Of a stretch of 64,000 nt of DNA, positions 16,921 through 25,963 are shown in pieces. The notes under the pieces were generated by a model that worked only from the letters and a program-made list of their open reading frames with translations, did no database searches and was not told where the DNA came from. The position numbers were made by a program, and so were the translations under genes. The stretch spans positions 69,501-133,500 of the forward strand of contig JADJBC010000004.1 of assembly GCA_016703945.1 (NCBI GenBank), written 5' to 3'. Within the stretch, counting starts at the first letter, position 1. Each line of letters begins with the position of its first letter. Source of the DNA: Candidatus Aalborgicola danicus. GTDB lineage: Bacteria; Pseudomonadota; Gammaproteobacteria; Burkholderiales; Burkholderiaceae_C.

Positions 16921-17907
16921 ATGCTCAATATTTTTACGCTCGCCAATGGGCGCCTCTTTCAGGAAGAAATTGAGTCCCTGGAAGAACTTTCTCGTTTTCA
17001 GCCCATTTGGGTCGATTTGGAGTCGCCCACCATCGAGGAAAAGCGCTGGGTCAAACAATATTATGGCCTGTCGATTCCGGAAGACGCGATGGACGAGGAC
17101 ATCGAGGAGTCCGCGCGGTTTTACGAAGAAGACAATGGTGAATTGCACATCCGCAGCGACTTTTTGATCGCTGACGATGACGAGCCACGAACCGTACGTG
17201 TTGCGTTCATCCTGAACCAGGTCAACGACGAGCTCAAGAGCAAAGGCGTATTGTTTTCAATCCACGATGAAGATGTGCCGGTGTTTCGCCTCTTGCGCAT
17301 GCGCGCGCGGCGCGCCCCTGGCTTGATAGAAGACGCAAAAGAGGTGTTGCTCAAGCTATTTGACGCCGATGCCGAGTACTCTGCGGATACGCTGGAGGGC
17401 ATTTATGACGAATTGGAAAAAGTCAGCACCAAGGTCCTGTCAGGGGACGTGACGGACGCATTGGCTGGTGAGGTGCTCGGCGCCATTGCGCGCCACGAAG
17501 ACATGAACGGACGTATTCGGCGTAATGTCATGGATACCCGTCGTGCCGTCAGCTTCATGATGCGCAGCAAGATGCTCAATGGAGAGCAATTTGAGGAAGC
17601 ACGCCAGATTCTGCGGGACATCGACTCACTGGACTCTCACACCGCGTTTCTGTTCGACAAGATCAACTTCCTGATGGACGCCACCGTGGGTTTCATCAAC
17701 ATCAACCAGAACAAGATCATCAAGATCTTTTCGGTGGCCAGCGTTGCCTTGCTGCCCCCCACCCTGATTGCCAGCCTGTATGGCATGAACTTCAAGTTCA
17801 TGCCCGAGTTGGAGTGGTCGCTGGGCTATCCGTACGCGCTGACATTGATGGTGGCGAGTGCGCTGGTGCCGATGTGGTACTTCCGCAAACGCGGCTGGTT
17901 GAAATAG
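16921..17907 (+). CDS. corA: CorA-family magnesium/divalent cation transporter
   Basis: A 328-residue CorA protein. The cytoplasmic domain is followed by two C-terminal transmembrane helices, and the pore signature GMN is present as SLYGMNFKF between them. The stalk region AFLFDKINFLMDATVGFINI precedes helix one. The very C-terminus WYFRKRGWLK is the usual basic tail. CorA forms pentamers that take up Mg2+. It stands alone, upstream of the MTA salvage genes. Confidence 0.95.
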   Translation: MLNIFTLANGRLFQEEIESLEELSRFQPIWVDLESPTIEEKRWVKQYYGLSIPEDAMDEDIEESARFYEEDNGELHIRSDFLIADDDEPRTVRVAFILNQVNDELKSKGVLFSIHDEDVPVFRLLRMRARRAPGLIEDAKEVLLKLFDADAEYSADTLEGIYDELEKVSTKVLSGDVTDALAGEVLGAIARHEDMNGRIRRNVMDTRRAVSFMMRSKMLNGEQFEEARQILRDIDSLDSHTAFLFDKINFLMDATVGFININQNKIIKIFSVASVALLPPTLIASLYGMNFKFMPELEWSLGYPYALTLMVASALVPMWYFRKRGWLK

Positions 17908-17931
17908 GAATGCGCACCCTGCCCTGACTCC

Positions 17932-19038
17932 ATGCACGTTGACGGCCGTCCCTACAGCACTATCTGGCTCAAGCCGGATGACCCCTGCGTCGTCCAGGTC
18001 ATTGACCAGACCCAACTGCCGCACGCGTTTGCCATCGTGGATCTGCATTCGGTCGCGGACGCCTGCGTGGCCATTCGGGACATGACCGTGCGCGGCGCCG
18101 GCCTGATTGGCGCCTGTGCCGCGTATGGCATGTATCTGGCCGCGTTGGATGCGCCTGACAGTGATTTTCCTGCATCCATGGCGCGCGCGGGAGCCACACT
18201 CAAAGCGACACGCCCGACAGCAGCCAACCTGGCCTGGGCCGTTGACCGCGTGCTAGCGGCGATCACAGCCGGCAGCACACCCGTAGTCCAGCGCGCATTG
18301 GCCAAAGTTGCGGCCGAAACAATCGCCAACGAAGATGTAGAGCATTGCCGCCGCATCGGCGTGCACGGACTTCCCGTGATCCAATCTCTGGCACAACGCA
18401 AGCCCGGTCAGGTGGTCAATATCCTGACCCACTGCAATGCCGGATGGCTGGCGTTTGTGGACATCGGGTCCGCCACGGCGCCGATCTACGCCGCCCACGA
18501 CGCCGGCATTGCCCTGCACGTCTGGGTTGATGAAACCCGCCCCCGCAACCAGGGTGCCAGCCTGACCGCCTGGGAGTTGGGTCAGCACGGTGTGCCCCAC
18601 ACCCTGATTGCCGATAACGCGGGGGGCCATCTGATGCAACACGGCATGGTGGACATGGTGATTACCGGTGCGGATCGGGTCACCCGCAACGGGGATGTGG
18701 CCAACAAGATCGGAACCTACCTGAAAGCATTGGCAGCCCGCGACAACGGCATCCCCATGGTCGTCGCCCTGCCATCTTCGACATTTGACTTTTCGCTGCG
18801 GGATGGTGTGGCCAACATCCCTATTGAAGAACGGGACGCGAATGAGGTGCGTTTCATGGCCGGGCAAACCGCACAGGGTCACATGGAGTCTGTGCGCATT
18901 TGCCCACCCACCACACCGGCGCGCAATTGGGGCTTTGATGTGACGCCTGCCCGTCTGATCACGCAACTGATTTGCGAACGTGGCATCTGCGCAGCCAACG
19001 AGGAAGCCATCCTATCGCTGTTTCCGGAGCAACGCTGA
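17932..19038 (+). CDS. mtnA: S-methyl-5-thioribose-1-phosphate isomerase
   Basis: MtnA converts methylthioribose-1-phosphate to methylthioribulose-1-phosphate. The 368-residue protein shows the catalytic cysteine motif LTHCNAG and the catalytic aspartate motif VITGADRVTRNGDVANKIGT, which also separate it from eIF2B subunits. The N-terminal GAGLIGACAAYGMYLA fits the family. It is directly followed (TGAATG) by an aldolase-family gene and then mtnP, so the three are one operon that processes the methylthioadenosine left by polyamine or homoserine-lactone synthesis. Confidence 0.95.
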   Translation: MHVDGRPYSTIWLKPDDPCVVQVIDQTQLPHAFAIVDLHSVADACVAIRDMTVRGAGLIGACAAYGMYLAALDAPDSDFPASMARAGATLKATRPTAANLAWAVDRVLAAITAGSTPVVQRALAKVAAETIANEDVEHCRRIGVHGLPVIQSLAQRKPGQVVNILTHCNAGWLAFVDIGSATAPIYAAHDAGIALHVWVDETRPRNQGASLTAWELGQHGVPHTLIADNAGGHLMQHGMVDMVITGADRVTRNGDVANKIGTYLKALAARDNGIPMVVALPSSTFDFSLRDGVANIPIEERDANEVRFMAGQTAQGHMESVRICPPTTPARNWGFDVTPARLITQLICERGICAANEEAILSLFPEQR

Positions 19039-19659
19039 ATGGACGCATCCATTGATGACGGCTATATCAAGTACACCAGCACGCGGCGCGACGGCAGGGT
19101 GCCGCCGTCCGCCGCACTGGATGAACTGAACCGCGCCCGCACGACACTGTTCGACCTGGGCCTGATCGGCGCCTACGACAACGGCGTGGGGTATGGCAAT
19201 CTCAGTATTCGCGCCAACGATGACAACCAGTTTGTCATCACGGCCAGCGCCACCGGGGCTCAGCGCCTATTGCAGATGGAGCAGTTCTGCCTGGTCGAAT
19301 CGTTTTCCATCCAGAACAACCACGTGCAATCCATGGGGCCACTGCCAGCCTCGTCCGAGTCCATGACGCATGGCGCCATCTATGCAGCCCATAGCGATGT
19401 GTACTGCGTGATCCATGTGCACAGCCGCATCCTGTTTGACCACCTGCTGCTAACCGGCGCACCCGCAACGCCGGCCGATGTTCCTTATGGAACGCCGGCC
19501 ATGGCGCGCACGGTGGCGCAACTGGTAACACGGCAACCCCATCTACCCACCGTATTCGCCATGGCCGGCCACGACGAAGGCGTGGTCGCCTATGGTGCAG
19601 ACACGGCATCGACCCTGGATGCGCTGCGCGCATTGCTTCAAAGGATATCGACCCCATGA
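19039..19659 (+). CDS. Class II aldolase/adducin family protein (MTA salvage; Ald2- or MtnB-like)
   Basis: A 206-residue zinc-type class II aldolase-fold protein. Visible features are the phosphate-binding GVGYGNLSIRAND, the acid motif PASSESMTHG, and the metal-binding VIHVHSRI with a later GHDEGVVAYG. In an operon with mtnA and mtnP it should act on methylthioribulose-1-phosphate. Two activities are possible: the MtnB dehydratase of the universal methionine salvage pathway, or the Ald2 aldolase of the dihydroxyacetone-phosphate shunt, which releases DHAP and methylthioacetaldehyde. Absence of mtnC, mtnD and mtnK here favours the latter, but that is inference. Confidence 0.8.
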   Translation: MDASIDDGYIKYTSTRRDGRVPPSAALDELNRARTTLFDLGLIGAYDNGVGYGNLSIRANDDNQFVITASATGAQRLLQMEQFCLVESFSIQNNHVQSMGPLPASSESMTHGAIYAAHSDVYCVIHVHSRILFDHLLLTGAPATPADVPYGTPAMARTVAQLVTRQPHLPTVFAMAGHDEGVVAYGADTASTLDALRALLQRISTP

Positions 19660-20417
19660 CCCGAATCGGCATCGTCGGCGGCAGCGGCTTGGACAATCCG
19701 GATATTCTGGAAGGTGAACACGACAGCGCCGTCAATACCCGTTGGGGAGCTCCATCGGCGGCACTGAAGATTGGCAGGATTGCGGGTGTGGAGGTTGTGT
19801 TGCTGGGGCGCCACGGCCGTGAGCACACCATCCCACCCAGCCAGGTCAACTACCGCGCCAACATCCAGGCACTGCAAGACGCCGGTTGCACCCATATTCT
19901 GGCCACGACGGCTGTGGGTTCGCTGCGGGAGGAGATTGGTCGCGGCGACCTGGTCATCCTGGACCAGTTCATCGACTTCACCAAGCAACGCGCCATGAGT
20001 TTCCATGAGCGCTTTGAGGCGCACCAGCCGTTGCACACCCCGATGGCTGATCCATTCAACCCAGCACTGCGCTCCATCCTGATCGATGTGTGTGAACGGC
20101 ATGGCTTTGCCTTTCATCCAGTCGGCACCGTTGTGACCATTGAGGGCCCACGTTTCTCTACACGTGCCGAGTCCCGCATGTTCCGCGCCTGGGGTGCCGA
20201 TGTCATCAATATGTCGGTGGCAACCGAGGCCGCGCTGGCCAACGAAGCCGGCATTCCCTACGCCGCCGTGGCCATGAGCACCGACTACGACTGCTGGAAG
20301 ACCGATGAGGAGCCGGTCAGCTGGGACGCCATTTTGGCGGTCTTCAACAGCAACGCCAGGAAGGTCACCACGCTGTTATGCGATGCAATTCCGGAAGTGG
20401 CCAGGCGGCACCTATGA
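19656..20417 (+). CDS. mtnP: S-methyl-5'-thioadenosine phosphorylase
   Basis: The 253-residue protein is a purine nucleoside phosphorylase of the MTAP type. It begins TRIGIVGGSGLDNPDILEG, followed by the phosphate-binding LLGRHGREHTIPPSQVNYRA. Later motifs are EGPRFSTRAESRMFRAWGAD, NMSVATEAALANEAGIPYA and the base-site STDYDCW, which favours 6-aminopurine substrates. It cleaves methylthioadenosine to adenine and methylthioribose-1-phosphate, the MtnA substrate. Its ATG overlaps the aldolase stop by 4 bases. Confidence 0.94.
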   Translation: MTRIGIVGGSGLDNPDILEGEHDSAVNTRWGAPSAALKIGRIAGVEVVLLGRHGREHTIPPSQVNYRANIQALQDAGCTHILATTAVGSLREEIGRGDLVILDQFIDFTKQRAMSFHERFEAHQPLHTPMADPFNPALRSILIDVCERHGFAFHPVGTVVTIEGPRFSTRAESRMFRAWGADVINMSVATEAALANEAGIPYAAVAMSTDYDCWKTDEEPVSWDAILAVFNSNARKVTTLLCDAIPEVARRHL

Positions 20418-20462
20418 AGAAGCGGCTCACTTGCCGCTCTGGAATGGCAATTTGAACAATGT

Positions 20463-22136
20463 CTATTTGTCGCGAAGCTCTCTGCGAAGTATCTTACCCA
20501 CAGGGGTCTTGGGCAACTCGCCACGGAACTCGATAACCTTGGGCTGCTTGTAGCCAGTGAGGTTCTCCTTGCAATAGGCGCGCACGTCGTCCTCGCTGAC
20601 GTTAGGATCCTTTTTGACAATCACCAGCTTGACTGCTTCACCCGATTTTGCATCGACCACCCCGACGCAGGCGCACTCCATGATGCCCGGCATCTGCGCT
20701 ACCACGTCTTCCAGTTCCGTGGGGAAGACGTTGAAGCCACTCACCAGGATCATGTCCTTCTTGCGGTCGACGATTTTGAAAAAACCTCGCTCATCCACGA
20801 CACCCACGTCGCCGGTCTTGAAGTAGCCGTCAGGTGTCATCACTTTTGCGGTTTCATCGGGACGCTGCCAATAGCCAGCCATTACCTGCGGTCCTTTGAT
20901 GGCAATTTCGCCAGATTGACCTGCTGTGACCTCATGACCGTCGTCGTCCAACAACTTCATATAAGTATTGGGAAGGGGTACCCCAATGGTGCCCGTGAAC
21001 TCTTTGGCAGTGACCACGTTGCAACTAGCTGACGGCGAGGTCTCGCTGAGACCGTAACCCTCACAAATGGGGCAGCCGGTCTTCTCGAACCACAACTTCG
21101 CCACACTACTCTGAACCGCTGTGCCCCCCCCAACAGATACTTTGAGATGACTCCAGTCCACGGTTTTGAAATCGGGGTGATTGGCCAAGCCGTTGAACAA
21201 AGTGTTGACTGCAGGAAACGAGTGAATGATGTGTTTTCTCAGTTCCTTAAGGACTCCAGGTATGTCCCTGGGGTTTGGAATCAGGATCAATTTTCCACCC
21301 ATGCGCATTGACAACATCATGCCAACAGTGAAGGCAAAAATATGGTACAGGGGCAGTGCGCACACGCCAGTAGGTTGCTCGTTGGCCGGTATCTTGCTCA
21401 TCACGGGGCCGTTCCACACCTCGGACTGCAGCACATTGGCAATCAAATTGCGATGCAACAGAACTGCGCCTTTGGATACACCGGTGGTGCCACCGGTGTA
21501 CTGCAACACAGCAACATCATCAGCCTTGATATCCGGTTTATTGAATGGAGCCTTGGTTCCGGTCGCAATTGCCGCATTAAATCGCACAGCACCAGGAAGG
21601 TTGTAAGCGGGCACCATTTTCTTGACATTGCGCACCACATAGTTGACCAATGCCCCCTTGAGCAGACCGAGCTGGTCCCCCATTGCACATAGAACCACAT
21701 GTTTGACAGGCGTGGCAGACAGACACTTTTCCAACGTGGTTGCGAAGTTTTCGATAATGACAATCGCCTTGGCACCTGAGTCTTTGAGTTGATGTTGCAA
21801 CTCCCGTGGTGTATACAAGGGATTGACATTCACCACCACAAATCCGGCCCTCAAAATGCCAGCCACAGCAACAGGGTATTGCGGCACATTGGGCATCATG
21901 ATCGCAACGCGATCACCTTTTGCCAACCCCAGACTCTGCAAGTATCCTGCAAATGCCTGGCTCAAGCTGTCTGTGTGCGCGTAACTGATGTCCTTACCCA
22001 TAAAGTTATAGGCGACCCGGTCTGCGTACTTTGTGAAGCTCTCCTCCATCAGAGCGACCAGTGATGTATACACAGAAACGTTGATGTCGGCCGCTACCCC
22101 TTTGGGATAACTTCTGAGCCAAATGCGGTCTGTCAT
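20463..22136 (-). CDS. fadD: Long-chain fatty-acid CoA ligase
   Basis: A 557-residue acyl-adenylate-forming enzyme that activates long-chain fatty acids for beta-oxidation. The P-loop motif is YTGGTTGVSKGA, followed by GYGLSETSP, the YFKTGDVGVVDERGFFKIVD segment, the hinge region DRKKDMILVSGFNVFPTELE and a C-terminal catalytic lysine in TPVGKILRRELRDK. Length and motif order match E. coli FadD. It converges on mtnP with 45 bases between; a weak hairpin lies there. Confidence 0.93.
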   Translation of the reverse strand: MTDRIWLRSYPKGVAADINVSVYTSLVALMEESFTKYADRVAYNFMGKDISYAHTDSLSQAFAGYLQSLGLAKGDRVAIMMPNVPQYPVAVAGILRAGFVVVNVNPLYTPRELQHQLKDSGAKAIVIIENFATTLEKCLSATPVKHVVLCAMGDQLGLLKGALVNYVVRNVKKMVPAYNLPGAVRFNAAIATGTKAPFNKPDIKADDVAVLQYTGGTTGVSKGAVLLHRNLIANVLQSEVWNGPVMSKIPANEQPTGVCALPLYHIFAFTVGMMLSMRMGGKLILIPNPRDIPGVLKELRKHIIHSFPAVNTLFNGLANHPDFKTVDWSHLKVSVGGGTAVQSSVAKLWFEKTGCPICEGYGLSETSPSASCNVVTAKEFTGTIGVPLPNTYMKLLDDDGHEVTAGQSGEIAIKGPQVMAGYWQRPDETAKVMTPDGYFKTGDVGVVDERGFFKIVDRKKDMILVSGFNVFPTELEDVVAQMPGIMECACVGVVDAKSGEAVKLVIVKKDPNVSEDDVRAYCKENLTGYKQPKVIEFRGELPKTPVGKILRRELRDK

Positions 22137-22237
22137 GCTTACCTATTCCAACAGTGAAGTAACCGATTATTCTGCCTGCTATTGCCGACTGCCAGCACTT
22201 GCGCTCTTCTTGGTGTTTTCCCTAGGCGCCGCGGACT

Positions 22238-23683
22238 CTAGGATTTCAAGGCCACCAACACTTCGTCTAGCATCTTCTTGGCGTCACCAAAGAGCATGCG
22301 GTTGTTTTCCTTGTAGAACAGCGGGTTGTCAACCCCTGCGTAGCCAGATGCCATGCTGCGCTTCATGACAATCGAGGTTTTAGCTTTCCAGACTTCAAGC
22401 ACAGGCATGCCGGCAATCGGGCTGTTGGGGTCGTCCTGGGCACCGGGGTTGACGATGTCGTTGGCACCAATCACCATCACCACGTCGGTTTTAGGGAAGT
22501 CATCGTTCAACTCGTCCATTTCAAACACGATGTCGTAGGGCACCTTGGCCTCAGCCAGCAGCACGTTCATGTGGCCCGGCATGCGACCAGCCACCGGGTG
22601 GATACCAAAACGGATGTTGCACCCCTTCGCACGCAGGAACTTGGTAATCTCATAGACCGTGTGTTGCGCCTGCGCTACCGCCATGCCGTAGCCCGGAACA
22701 ATGATCACGCTCTTGGCTTCTCGCAGCAATTCAGCAGTTTCTTCCGCCTTGATAGGGAATACCTCGCCCGCAGGCTGGGCTGGCCCGCCGCTTGGTGCCG
22801 GTGCCGCGCTGGCGGTACCAAAGCCCCCGGCAATCACACTGATAAAGCTACGCGCCATGGCCTTGCACATGATGTAAGACAGAATTGCACCGCTGGACCC
22901 AACCAGCGCGCCTGTGACGATGAGCAGGTCGTTGGACAGCATGAAGCCAGTGGCCGCTGCCGCCCAGCCCGAGTAGCTGTTAAGCATCGACACCACCACG
23001 GGCATGTCGGCACCACCGATCGCCATCACCATGTGTATGCCAAACAGCAAGGCAATCACTGTCATGATGATCAACGGCATCATGCCGTCAGCAATGCTGT
23101 GGGCGTTCATGAACTCGCGACCAAACCAGATCACCACCAACAGACCCAGCAGATTGAGCCAGTGACGACCTGGCAACAGCAGAGGATTACCGCCAATGCG
23201 ACCCGAGAGTTTACCAAACGCCACGATGGAACCAGAGAAGGTCACGGCACCAATGAGAATCCCAACATAGATTTCCATCTTGTGAATCGATTCCTCAGCA
23301 GCCGACAGCGGTATGCTCTTCCCGTCAATCAAATGAAACGACGCCGTTGGGTCAATGAAGGTCGAAATGCCAACCAACATGGCGGCAAGACCCACCATGC
23401 TGTGCATCAATGCCACCAGCTCGGGCATCTGGGTCATTTGCACGGTGCGCGCTGCGTACAAACCTATGCTTCCGCCAATCAGCATGGCGCCGATGATCCA
23501 GGGAATGCCAGACCAAGTCACCTGGGGGCCAAAGATAGTCGCCAGCACGGCAATCGTCATACCGACCATGCCGTACAAATTGCCCCGCAATGCGGTGGTC
23601 TGGTTGGACAAGCCGCCCAGGCTCAGGATGAAAAGAATCGTTGCTCCGATATAGGAGACGGTTGCCAGTTCTGTAGTAAACAT
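22238..23683 (-). CDS. pntB: NAD(P) transhydrogenase subunit beta
   Basis: PntB forms most of the membrane channel and binds NADP(H) in the proton-translocating transhydrogenase. The 481-residue protein has about eight or nine hydrophobic helices in its first 280 residues, an alanine/proline linker, then the NADP-binding domain with VIIVPGYGMAVAQAQH, FGIHPVAGRMPGHMNVLLAE and VMVIGANDIVNPGAQDDPNS. It follows pntA after 12 bases on the same strand. Confidence 0.97.
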   Translation of the reverse strand: MFTTELATVSYIGATILFILSLGGLSNQTTALRGNLYGMVGMTIAVLATIFGPQVTWSGIPWIIGAMLIGGSIGLYAARTVQMTQMPELVALMHSMVGLAAMLVGISTFIDPTASFHLIDGKSIPLSAAEESIHKMEIYVGILIGAVTFSGSIVAFGKLSGRIGGNPLLLPGRHWLNLLGLLVVIWFGREFMNAHSIADGMMPLIIMTVIALLFGIHMVMAIGGADMPVVVSMLNSYSGWAAAATGFMLSNDLLIVTGALVGSSGAILSYIMCKAMARSFISVIAGGFGTASAAPAPSGGPAQPAGEVFPIKAEETAELLREAKSVIIVPGYGMAVAQAQHTVYEITKFLRAKGCNIRFGIHPVAGRMPGHMNVLLAEAKVPYDIVFEMDELNDDFPKTDVVMVIGANDIVNPGAQDDPNSPIAGMPVLEVWKAKTSIVMKRSMASGYAGVDNPLFYKENNRMLFGDAKKMLDEVLVALKS

Positions 23684-23695
23684 GAATTGCCTCCC

Positions 23696-25312
23696 TTATT
23701 TGCGAAACATGGCAAGCATGCGCTGGGTGACGGCAAAGCCGCCGAACATATTGATGGCGGTGAGCACGATGGCAGCCGCAGCGACCCAAGTAATAGGGTT
23801 ATCCGGCCTGTCCATTAAACCGCCCAATGGCGATATTTGCACCAAGGCACCAATCGCAATGATGCTGCTGATGGCGTTGGTCACGCTCATAAGCGGCGTG
23901 TGCAAAGCGGGTTTGACGTTCCAAACCACCATGTACCCCACGAAACAGGCGAGTACAAAGACCGTAAAGTGACCCAAAAATGCGGGTGGCGCGCTGGCCC
24001 CTATCAACCAAAACAGAGCTGCGGCCACGCCAAAAAAGATGGCCAGCTTGCTTCCCGCCATCGGCTCGGTGTCGCCACCCCCATGCCCGTGACCGCCCTT
24101 CTTCGCCGCGGGCGCCGCGGCAGGCTTCGCAGGAGCAGTTGCTGCAACAGGTAATTTGGGTGCAGGCGCTGGCCAGGTAATGCTGCCATCCTTGACCACG
24201 GTCAGACCGCGGATGGCATCGTCTTCCATGTTGACGTTGATAACGCCATCTTTAGTTTTACACAGCTCCTCGGTCAGGCGGAACAGATTGGTCGCGTACA
24301 ACGTGGACGATTGCTTGGCCAGACGCGAGGCCAGATCGGTGTACCCCACAATGGTCACGCCGTGCTTGACGACGGACTGGCCGGGCTCGGTCAGTTCACA
24401 GTTGCCACCTCGCTCGGCAGCCATGTCGACGATCACACTCCCCGGCTTCATGCTCCTCACCATTTCAGCGGTTATCAGTTTGGGCGCGGGTTTGCCAGGG
24501 ATCAGCGCGGTGGTGATGATGATGTCCACCTCACGAGCCTGCTTGGCATACATCTCGCGCTGGGCCTGCTGGAAACCCTCACTCATGACCTTGGCGTATC
24601 CACCGCCGCCGCCGCCCTCTTCCTCGTAATCAACCTTGACAAATTCACCGCCAAGAGACACGACCTGATCGGCTACTTCGGCACGGGTGTCATTGGCACG
24701 CACGATGGCGCCCAAACCGGCGGCCGTACCGATCGCTGCAAGCCCGGCCACGCCGGCACCCGCGATGAAGACCTTGGCTGGCGGAACCTTGCCCGCAGCC
24801 GTGATCTGACCGTTAAAGAAACGTCCAAAGGCATTCGCGGCCTCAATCACGGCGCGGTATCCTGCGACGCCTGCCTGGGAGGTCAGCGCATCCATCTTCT
24901 GGGCACGACTCAGCATGCGCGGCAGCGCGTCGATGGCCAGCACGGTCACCTTCCTGGCGGTGAGTTGCTGCATCAACTCCGGGTTTTGCGCCGGCCAGAT
25001 GAACCCTATCAAGGTGCCGCCTTCACGCATCAGGCCAACCTCTTCTGAGGTTGGTACACCCACCTTGAAAACAATGTCAGAACTGGCCCACAACTCGCTA
25101 GCGCTGGCGACCACCGTGGCACCAGCGGCCTGGTATGCCTCGTCGCTGCAATTTGCAGCGTCTCCAGCACCGGATTCAACCGCGACAGAAAATCCCAGCT
25201 TGATGAGCTTTTCGACCACCTCAGGCACAGTGGCGACCCGTTTTTCACCGGGAAAAATCTCGCGGGGAACGCCTATGCGTTGTGCCGTTCCTGTAGTTAC
25301 ACCAGTTTGCAT
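23696..25312 (-). CDS. pntA: NAD(P) transhydrogenase subunit alpha (single-chain)
   Basis: From the ATG at 25312 (MQTGVTTGTAQRIGVPREIF), preceded by GAGGAG 7 bases upstream, this gives 538 residues. The N-terminal NAD-binding part resembles alanine dehydrogenase: VPREIFPGEKRVATVPEVV and VFIAGAGVAGLAAIGTAAGL. A proline/alanine linker containing a His/Gly run (GGHGHGGGD) leads to a C-terminal membrane part of about three helices. Some relatives split this into pntAA and pntAB; here it is one chain. With PntB it makes NADPH from NADH using the proton gradient. Confidence 0.96.
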   Translation of the reverse strand: MQTGVTTGTAQRIGVPREIFPGEKRVATVPEVVEKLIKLGFSVAVESGAGDAANCSDEAYQAAGATVVASASELWASSDIVFKVGVPTSEEVGLMREGGTLIGFIWPAQNPELMQQLTARKVTVLAIDALPRMLSRAQKMDALTSQAGVAGYRAVIEAANAFGRFFNGQITAAGKVPPAKVFIAGAGVAGLAAIGTAAGLGAIVRANDTRAEVADQVVSLGGEFVKVDYEEEGGGGGGYAKVMSEGFQQAQREMYAKQAREVDIIITTALIPGKPAPKLITAEMVRSMKPGSVIVDMAAERGGNCELTEPGQSVVKHGVTIVGYTDLASRLAKQSSTLYATNLFRLTEELCKTKDGVINVNMEDDAIRGLTVVKDGSITWPAPAPKLPVAATAPAKPAAAPAAKKGGHGHGGGDTEPMAGSKLAIFFGVAAALFWLIGASAPPAFLGHFTVFVLACFVGYMVVWNVKPALHTPLMSVTNAISSIIAIGALVQISPLGGLMDRPDNPITWVAAAAIVLTAINMFGGFAVTQRMLAMFRK

Positions 25313-25487
25313 GCAGCGACTCCTCAACAAAGTTACGTCAACCGATCACAAGCTTCGCATCACCCGGCAAGCCAGCTGTGCGTAAGCCACCGGAAAGCTT
25401 AACTGAAAAAATCCGACTGCGGCCTGCGATTCCCATGATGTGCATCAAACCGCACGAATGTGTTGGCATGTCTCCCATAATTGGCAT

Positions 25488-25856
25488 ATGGATACACGCT
25501 GGAAACCCAATGTGACTGTCGCAGCGGTGATAGTGCACAACGACCGATTTCTCCTGGTGGAGGAGGAAACGCCAAACGGCGTGCGCTTGAACAACCCTGC
25601 CGGTCATCTGGACTGTGGCGAGTCCCCGGAACAGGCTTGCAGACGCGAAACCTTGGAAGAAACTGCCTACCACTTCGACCCCGATTGCATATTGGACACG
25701 GGCATCGTACGCACCCTGTGGATGAGTGCCGACGAAATTCGGGCAAGTGCGGCACGCCACCGCAGCCCCCTCGTGGTGCAATGTTTGGAGGACTTCCTGT
25801 CTGGACGACGCTACCCGACGGACCTAATTCACACGGACGCGGGAGTCTTCCTTTGA
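25488..25856 (+). CDS. NUDIX hydrolase, shortened in the middle
   Basis: A 122-residue NUDIX protein starting MDTRWKPNVTVAAVI. The Nudix box is present in GHLDCGESPEQACRRETLEE, followed by TAYHF; it is close to the NudJ type, which acts on nucleoside di- and triphosphates. Family members I recall have about 35-40 more residues between the box and the conserved LDTGIVRTLWM region. Here the chain goes directly from HFDPDCI to LDTGIVRTLWM with the frame kept, so one or two core strands are probably missing. The C-terminal HRSPLVVQCLEDFLSGRRYP is normal. Function may be impaired. Confidence 0.8.
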   Translation: MDTRWKPNVTVAAVIVHNDRFLLVEEETPNGVRLNNPAGHLDCGESPEQACRRETLEETAYHFDPDCILDTGIVRTLWMSADEIRASAARHRSPLVVQCLEDFLSGRRYPTDLIHTDAGVFL

Positions 25857-25864
25857 CCAAATCT

Positions 25865-25925
25865 GCTATATATTTGGTAGCATCTTACGCTTTAGATTCG
25901 CGGGCTTAAGGCCTTTATTGCATAT
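25865..25925 (+). repeat. Interspersed element copy 2, between the NUDIX gene and mnmA
   Basis: Begins GCTATATATTTGGTAGC, then TCTTACGC, GATTCGCGGGCT and AAGGCCTTTATT. The block order and the GCTAT-N7-GTAGC inverted repeat match the other four copies. It fills most of the gap between the NUDIX stop and the mnmA start. Confidence 0.75.
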
Positions 25926-25963
25926 GATATTCGGAAGAAACACGAACTCTCTAAAATCGGAGC

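Noticed and set aside
20421..20438. Hairpin AGCGGC/GCCGCT between mtnP and fadD as a terminator
   Set aside because: Only 6 bp and no T run on either strand.
22571..23818. Open frame of 415 codons on the plus strand
   Set aside because: Antisense to pntB and rich in His, Arg and Gln without any family resemblance.
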